Assembly: GCA_964463485.1 (NCBI GenBank)
Contig: CAYXDO010000156.1
Coordinates: 1 to 26,787 of the forward strand
Length of the DNA: 26,787 nucleotides
Direction: 5' to 3'
From: CAYXDO01 sp964463485
GTDB lineage: Bacteria > Myxococcota > Kuafuiibacteriia > Kuafuiibacteriales > Kuafuiibacteriaceae
The notes beneath the pieces are model-generated. The model was given only the letters and a program-made list of their open reading frames with translations, was not told the DNA's origin and did no database searches. The translations under genes were made by a program, and so were the position numbers. Of this stretch, positions 22,945 through 26,787 are shown piece after piece. How positions within the stretch are numbered: the stretch's first letter is position 1; the number at the start of each line of letters is the position of its first letter.

Positions 22945-25365
22945 TTGTTGCGGAAGGTTGCCTGGGCCGTGTGTCTGTTCGGCAGCGCCTGCGCCGACGA
23001 CTTCACGTTCTTTTCGTCCGCCGACGACACCGTCTACTTCCTCGCGGAGTTGCGGGGAGAATCGGTGGAGCGTATTCGGAGAGTATGGGCCGGCGACGTC
23101 GCGCGAGCGTCCGAAGACGGCCTCGCGCTCTTCGTGCTGTCTCGAGGGGACTTGCTCGGCGCCGATGGTGCACCCTTGGATCCGGGCTTGCTCTCCGCCA
23201 GGCGCGTCAGCGATCCCGAGCCGAGCGGAAGCTGCGGCGTCTGTGTGGTACCCGTCGTGAGCCCACCGGCCGTGCTGCTGCCGGGCTCCGCGTGCGCCAT
23301 CCCGAGCTTTGCTACGGTGCTCGAGCGCTCCGAAGGGACTCTGAAACCGGCGGACCGCTCCTCCTATGAATGGGTTCGAACCAAGTCACGGCTGGACGTG
23401 TTGGGACCTTGCACGCTGACCAAGGGCTACGCTCGAGCCAACGATCGCACGCCCAGGCTCACTTATCTCCTCGACGGAGCCGCGCCGACACTCACCGGCA
23501 GCTCTTCGACCGGCGCCATCGCCCTCCTCGACCGCGAGTCACTCCGAATCATCGCGCCCGATGGAGAGATCAACGAAATCCGCTACTCTGCCCCAGCGGT
23601 TCGAGACCTGCGTTTCATGCCTGACGGAAGACTCTGGGTGAGTCGAGCCGAGGACTTGGGCCCGGTTGCGCTCGACGTCTTCGACGCCAGACTCTCACCC
23701 GTGGGAGACCGAGAGATCGAAATTCCCGCGGGTCGCGTCGAGACGATGTCACGAGAGGAGGCGAGCGCCTTCGGCTTCGACGGTCCTCGGGCCCTGCTGT
23801 TCGGAAGGTCGCCAGCCGCACGATACGCCGAGAGCCGGGGAGCGATCTTCGCGTGTGCCACCGACGGGCGATGTGAGCAACTCACTCCTCCGAACCTCTT
23901 TCCCCTCGACACCTCAGCGGCGGGTGTGGGTTTCGAAGGCTCGACGGTGTTCACCGCCGCACAGCAAACACTCGCGCGAGGAACGTTCGGACCCAACGGC
24001 TGGAGCTGGGAGACGATCGAGCTGAGCGACCGGCGTCGAACCTCCGCGAGGTTCGCCCAGCTGGGGCACTGGCTCGTCCATTGCTCGGAAGCGGCCTCGA
24101 GCGCGGTCTACCTCGTCAAGAAGGCGCCCATGCCTGGCCAACCGTTGGATGGTTGGATGAGCCTTGGTCCCGTCGACGAAGGTTGTGTGTGGCCGGTGCT
24201 CGCACCGGGTCGACGGGACGCCGCTTGGGCGTGGACGGACGGGGTCGTCCTCGAGCTTGATTTTCCGAGCGCGACGATCAGGCGCCTCGAACCCGACGAA
24301 ATCACGCGCCGACTCGGACTCTCCGACCCGTCTACGATCACTCGCAGAGGAGACTTCTGGCTCGCGGAGAGTGACGGACTGCTCGCTGCGTTCGACGGCG
24401 ACCCGCCGACCTGGCGCAGAGTCCTCGACTATCCGTTCGGGCCCAATCTCGGTCCGTTGATTTCGGACGGGGAGCGCCATTGGTCGTTCGGAGACCGGCG
24501 CGAGTTGACGGTGAGTTGTGCGCCGAACCCCGCGGCGTGCGACACCGCGACGGTCACCGTAGCGAATTCTACGGAATGGTCCGGTGTCACCGCCGCCATC
24601 CGCCTCGCGTCGGGGACAGTCATCGCGATGGGGGGCGTCGGCCGCGATCGGTGGCTCGCCCGGAGGTCGAAGGGTCGCGCCGCCGAGTTGCTCCCGATAC
24701 GCCCGGTCGAGATGGACCGCCTTGGACCGTCGAACGTCATCGTAGCGGCTTCGGACTGGCGACTCTTGATGGTCTCCGACGAGGGCCCCGTCGACGAGGT
24801 CGTGATAACGTGGGACGATCCGCTCACGCCAGCCGTGGAAGCGACCATCTCGGGCACGCAAGCAGAGTGGAACGGTGTCCGTTCCGACGGCCTCGTGGCC
24901 TGGGCGGTGGGATCTGCTTCGGAAGATCGATCGCCGATCGTGAGAGTTCGACCGGGTCCGAGCGGGGACTTCATCGGCGAGCGCGTGGCGACCGTCGACC
25001 GGTCGCACCTCGAGGCGGTGGCGACGATTCACGCCGGGGACGTGCTCGTGGCCTCGTCCGCCGCCGACGAGGATACGAAGGGCGTCCTCTTGGAGTTTCT
25101 CGAGGTGCGCGCCGAGGGAGACCAAATCGTGGGGGACGAGCCACAACTCTCTACTCATCTCGGGGATGGTATGTTGCTGGACTTGCACGTAGGGCCGCTC
25201 GGACCGATCCTCGTCATTCAACGCCCCGCCTCGACTCGGCTGATGTGGCCGAGCAAGAACCGGTGGATCGACCTTCCCGTTTCGGGCGCCTCAGTCACCC
25301 CTCTCCCATCCGGTTCGCTCCTCATCGGTGGAAAGGGGCCCACGCTCGTCAGGGTCGATCACTGA
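22945..25365 (+). CDS. Large lipoprotein, probably beta-propeller-like, unknown function
   Basis: The 806-residue product begins MLRKVAWAVCLFGSACADDF, a lipoprotein signal with lipobox GSAC. It starts at TTG (22945, or the next codon 22948), with no well-placed ribosome site, so the start rests on the signal peptide. The first ~120 residues include DGAPLDPGLLSA and a C-x-x-C pair (CGVCVVP). The rest is a long run of short beta-strand blocks resembling a multi-bladed propeller (RDLRFMPDGRLWVSR, GALLIGGKGPT-like ends), but I see no classical WD40 or YVTN consensus. No enzyme motif is evident. It is followed after 16 bp by a shorter gene whose N-terminal domain looks related, suggesting a duplicated pair in one operon. 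Confidence 0.8.
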   Translation: MLRKVAWAVCLFGSACADDFTFFSSADDTVYFLAELRGESVERIRRVWAGDVARASEDGLALFVLSRGDLLGADGAPLDPGLLSARRVSDPEPSGSCGVCVVPVVSPPAVLLPGSACAIPSFATVLERSEGTLKPADRSSYEWVRTKSRLDVLGPCTLTKGYARANDRTPRLTYLLDGAAPTLTGSSSTGAIALLDRESLRIIAPDGEINEIRYSAPAVRDLRFMPDGRLWVSRAEDLGPVALDVFDARLSPVGDREIEIPAGRVETMSREEASAFGFDGPRALLFGRSPAARYAESRGAIFACATDGRCEQLTPPNLFPLDTSAAGVGFEGSTVFTAAQQTLARGTFGPNGWSWETIELSDRRRTSARFAQLGHWLVHCSEAASSAVYLVKKAPMPGQPLDGWMSLGPVDEGCVWPVLAPGRRDAAWAWTDGVVLELDFPSATIRRLEPDEITRRLGLSDPSTITRRGDFWLAESDGLLAAFDGDPPTWRRVLDYPFGPNLGPLISDGERHWSFGDRRELTVSCAPNPAACDTATVTVANSTEWSGVTAAIRLASGTVIAMGGVGRDRWLARRSKGRAAELLPIRPVEMDRLGPSNVIVAASDWRLLMVSDEGPVDEVVITWDDPLTPAVEATISGTQAEWNGVRSDGLVAWAVGSASEDRSPIVRVRPGPSGDFIGERVATVDRSHLEAVATIHAGDVLVASSAADEDTKGVLLEFLEVRAEGDQIVGDEPQLSTHLGDGMLLDLHVGPLGPILVIQRPASTRLMWPSKNRWIDLPVSGASVTPLPSGSLLIGGKGPTLVRVDH

Positions 25366-25381
25366 GTTGGGCAGTACGAAG

Positions 25382-26680
25382 ATGGGCAGCAAGGTTTGGG
25401 CGATCGGAGCGCTTCTCGTCGTGGGCTGCGGCGGATCGAGCTTGAGCATCGAGCCCCCCGAGGAGGCTCGCTCGGTCGTCCTGGTGACGATCGGGACCGG
25501 CGACGACGTCACACGCGCCGCCTCCCTGGACGATCCGATTCGAGAATCGGTGGACGGGGAAGCGGATATCTCGCTGCTCTTTTACGACGAGTCGCTGGAG
25601 ACCTTGGGCGTCGCCGCCGGTGAGCTCGACCCGAGAGTCAACCCCTGCGCGCTCCTGAGCCCGGATTTCGTCTATCGAGCGGCCACGGGAAGAGAGCTCG
25701 AGCTCTCGGCAGCGACGGCGGAGGTTCTGGACGCGATCGTGCCCGAGCGGGCGACGAGGTGCGCGCCCTGTATCAAGCTGCTCCCGAGGGCCATCGACCT
25801 TCGGACGGCGGCACCCGAGGCCACGCGCGTTTCGGGCGGATTCTGGCCGGACGGCGGGCTCCCTCACATCATCACCGCCGAAGGCGTACTCGTCCGAGTG
25901 GATGCAAATGGCGCCTCGCAGGTCCCCGGATGCGGCCCCTTCGAGGCGCCGATCACCTCGCACTTTTTGGGTACCGACCTGTGGATCGGACATCGGGAAC
26001 CGAAGCTCACTCATATTCGCTTTTCCGACGAGAGTTGTACCGTACTCAGCTCGAGCGCCGCCGAGGCACGACCCCCTCGCGACGAGCCCAGGAACATCTC
26101 TGGGTCTGTCGAGGAGCTCCTGATTCGTTCGTCGAACGGGATCTTCCGCCGCAAAACCCCAACGAGCTTCGAGATCATCGGTACGATGGGCCTTCGGCCG
26201 TCTCACCAGGAGTCCGGCTTCTCCAACCAGGGCGGTGTCGCGCTCCTCTCGCCAGGGCGTGGCCTACTCTCAGCAGGTTCGGGCGCGCTTGGGTTCTGGA
26301 CCGACGGAGTTGGCATTCGAGAGGAAGACCTCGGCCTGCCCGCCTTCGATCTAGGAGTCAGCCGCCTCGTGTCGGCCGGCCCAGGGAGAGCCGCGATCGG
26401 CACCGAAGCCGGGAACCTGTTCCTCTACGAAGAGGGCGCAGTCGTCCGAAAGATCGCCGCCGTAGGAGGGTCTCGCGTCGCCGCCGTCGCCGAGTTCGAG
26501 AATGGGTTCCTACTCTCCGTGCGTGGCCGAATCATCCAATGGACGGCCTCCTCGGGTCTCTGTCCTCCCATCGATTTGGGGACGGCGTCGGAGTTCGGCC
26601 TCATGTGGGTCGGTGAGTCCGCGATCCTTCTGGCCCGAGACGACCGGCACGAGGTTCTGTGGCTCGACGTCGAGCGTTGA
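25382..26680 (+). CDS. Lipoprotein, probable distant paralogue of the preceding gene
   Basis: The 432-residue product begins MGSKVWAIGALLVVGCGGSS, a lipoprotein signal with lipobox VVGC and C16 as the lipidation site; the ATG at 25382 was chosen over an upstream in-frame start because it places the signal correctly. The N-terminal ~130 residues parallel the upstream protein: RSVVLVTIGTGDD, a beta-rich stretch, GELDPR where the other has APLDPG, and a C-x-x-C pair (CAPCIKLLP) where the other has CGVCVVP. The C-terminal ~280 residues again look like repeated beta-strand blades (GRAAIGTEAGNLFLYEEGAV). It is about half the length of its neighbour. No function is assigned. A short hairpin element follows the stop. 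Confidence 0.82.
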   Translation: MGSKVWAIGALLVVGCGGSSLSIEPPEEARSVVLVTIGTGDDVTRAASLDDPIRESVDGEADISLLFYDESLETLGVAAGELDPRVNPCALLSPDFVYRAATGRELELSAATAEVLDAIVPERATRCAPCIKLLPRAIDLRTAAPEATRVSGGFWPDGGLPHIITAEGVLVRVDANGASQVPGCGPFEAPITSHFLGTDLWIGHREPKLTHIRFSDESCTVLSSSAAEARPPRDEPRNISGSVEELLIRSSNGIFRRKTPTSFEIIGTMGLRPSHQESGFSNQGGVALLSPGRGLLSAGSGALGFWTDGVGIREEDLGLPAFDLGVSRLVSAGPGRAAIGTEAGNLFLYEEGAVVRKIAAVGGSRVAAVAEFENGFLLSVRGRIIQWTASSGLCPPIDLGTASEFGLMWVGESAILLARDDRHEVLWLDVER

Positions 26681-26710
26681 GCGACTCGATGAGAGCAGCC
26701 GGCCCTGGGA

Positions 26711-26731
26711 GCGCAGGCATCTTGCCTGCGC
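26711..26731. repeat. Perfect REP-like hairpin after the last lipoprotein gene
   Basis: GCGCAGGCA (26711-26719), TCT loop, TGCCTGCGC (26723-26731) form a perfect nine-pair stem 30 bp past the stop codon. The AGCGCAGGCATCTTGCCTGC type of sequence occurs as dispersed intergenic repeats in many environmental bacterial genomes. No U-tract follows, so a terminator role is possible but unproven. The remaining ~55 bp to the window edge show nothing recognisable. Confidence 0.6.
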
Positions 26732-26787
26732 GTAAGGCACCGTGAGGAAATAACTTGCAGCATTCATAACCCGGCCTAGCCGGTACC

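Noticed and set aside
22872..23030. Upstream extension of the cysteine-rich lipoprotein
   Set aside because: It would bury the signal peptide and overlap the divergent gene.
23366..23395. tRNA-like GGTTCGAACC sequence
   Set aside because: It lies inside a coding frame and no acceptor, D or anticodon arms can be drawn around it.

Overview
The window is GC-rich chromosomal DNA that looks like a member of the Myxococcota. The pointers are an IgGFc-binding-type domain joined to RHS repeats, a Ser/Thr kinase with a PEGA domain, several cysteine-bearing outer lipoproteins, a class II (B12-dependent) ribonucleotide reductase, a dimeric-type glycyl-tRNA synthetase, and frequent GTG/TTG starts. The taxonomic placement is inferred from gene content only. 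I found no rRNA, tRNA, CRISPR array, transposase or phage gene.

Layout. 1-3666 (-): a very large surface/secreted protein that runs off the left edge; its IgGFc-binding-type N-terminal region appears to lack its first half and any signal peptide. 3745-4639: a long non-coding stretch with a degenerate 20-bp tandem repeat and several perfect hairpins. 4640-7368 (+): glyS, a one-helix membrane protein and a YkgJ-type Cys-cluster protein. 7400-7508: a palindromic repeat element between convergent genes. 7552-11173 (-): class II ribonucleotide reductase and a Fur-family regulator, with a possible NrdR box pair between them. 11740-14630 (-): a YegS/DAGK-type lipid kinase, a YHS-like lipoprotein, and L-lysine 6-transaminase, the last two overlapping as TTGA. 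14720-19089 (+): a PAP2/Aur1-like membrane phosphatase, an Smr-domain gene with a disrupted frame, a long DgkA-type kinase and a Ser/Thr kinase. 19240-20391 (+): a HAD-like phosphatase that seems to start at CTG. 20430-21434: an iron-storage pair, bacterioferritin (-) and bacterioferritin-associated ferredoxin (+), with a Fur box directly before the ferredoxin. 21465-26680: three predicted lipoproteins, two of them (+) probably distant paralogues in one transcription unit.

Working together. The fur gene, the Fur box, bfr and bfd form an iron-homeostasis theme. The PAP2 enzyme, DgkA and the DAGK-type kinase all act on membrane lipid head groups or lipid carriers. The most useful points for a second look are the broken Smr gene that reads in frame into dgkA, the CTG start that decides whether the HAD protein keeps its catalytic aspartates, the 5'-truncated IgGFc/RHS giant gene beside a repeat field, a perfect 19-bp palindrome upstream of bfr, and the paired lipoproteins of unknown function. 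I did not see a clearly new defence or biosynthetic system.
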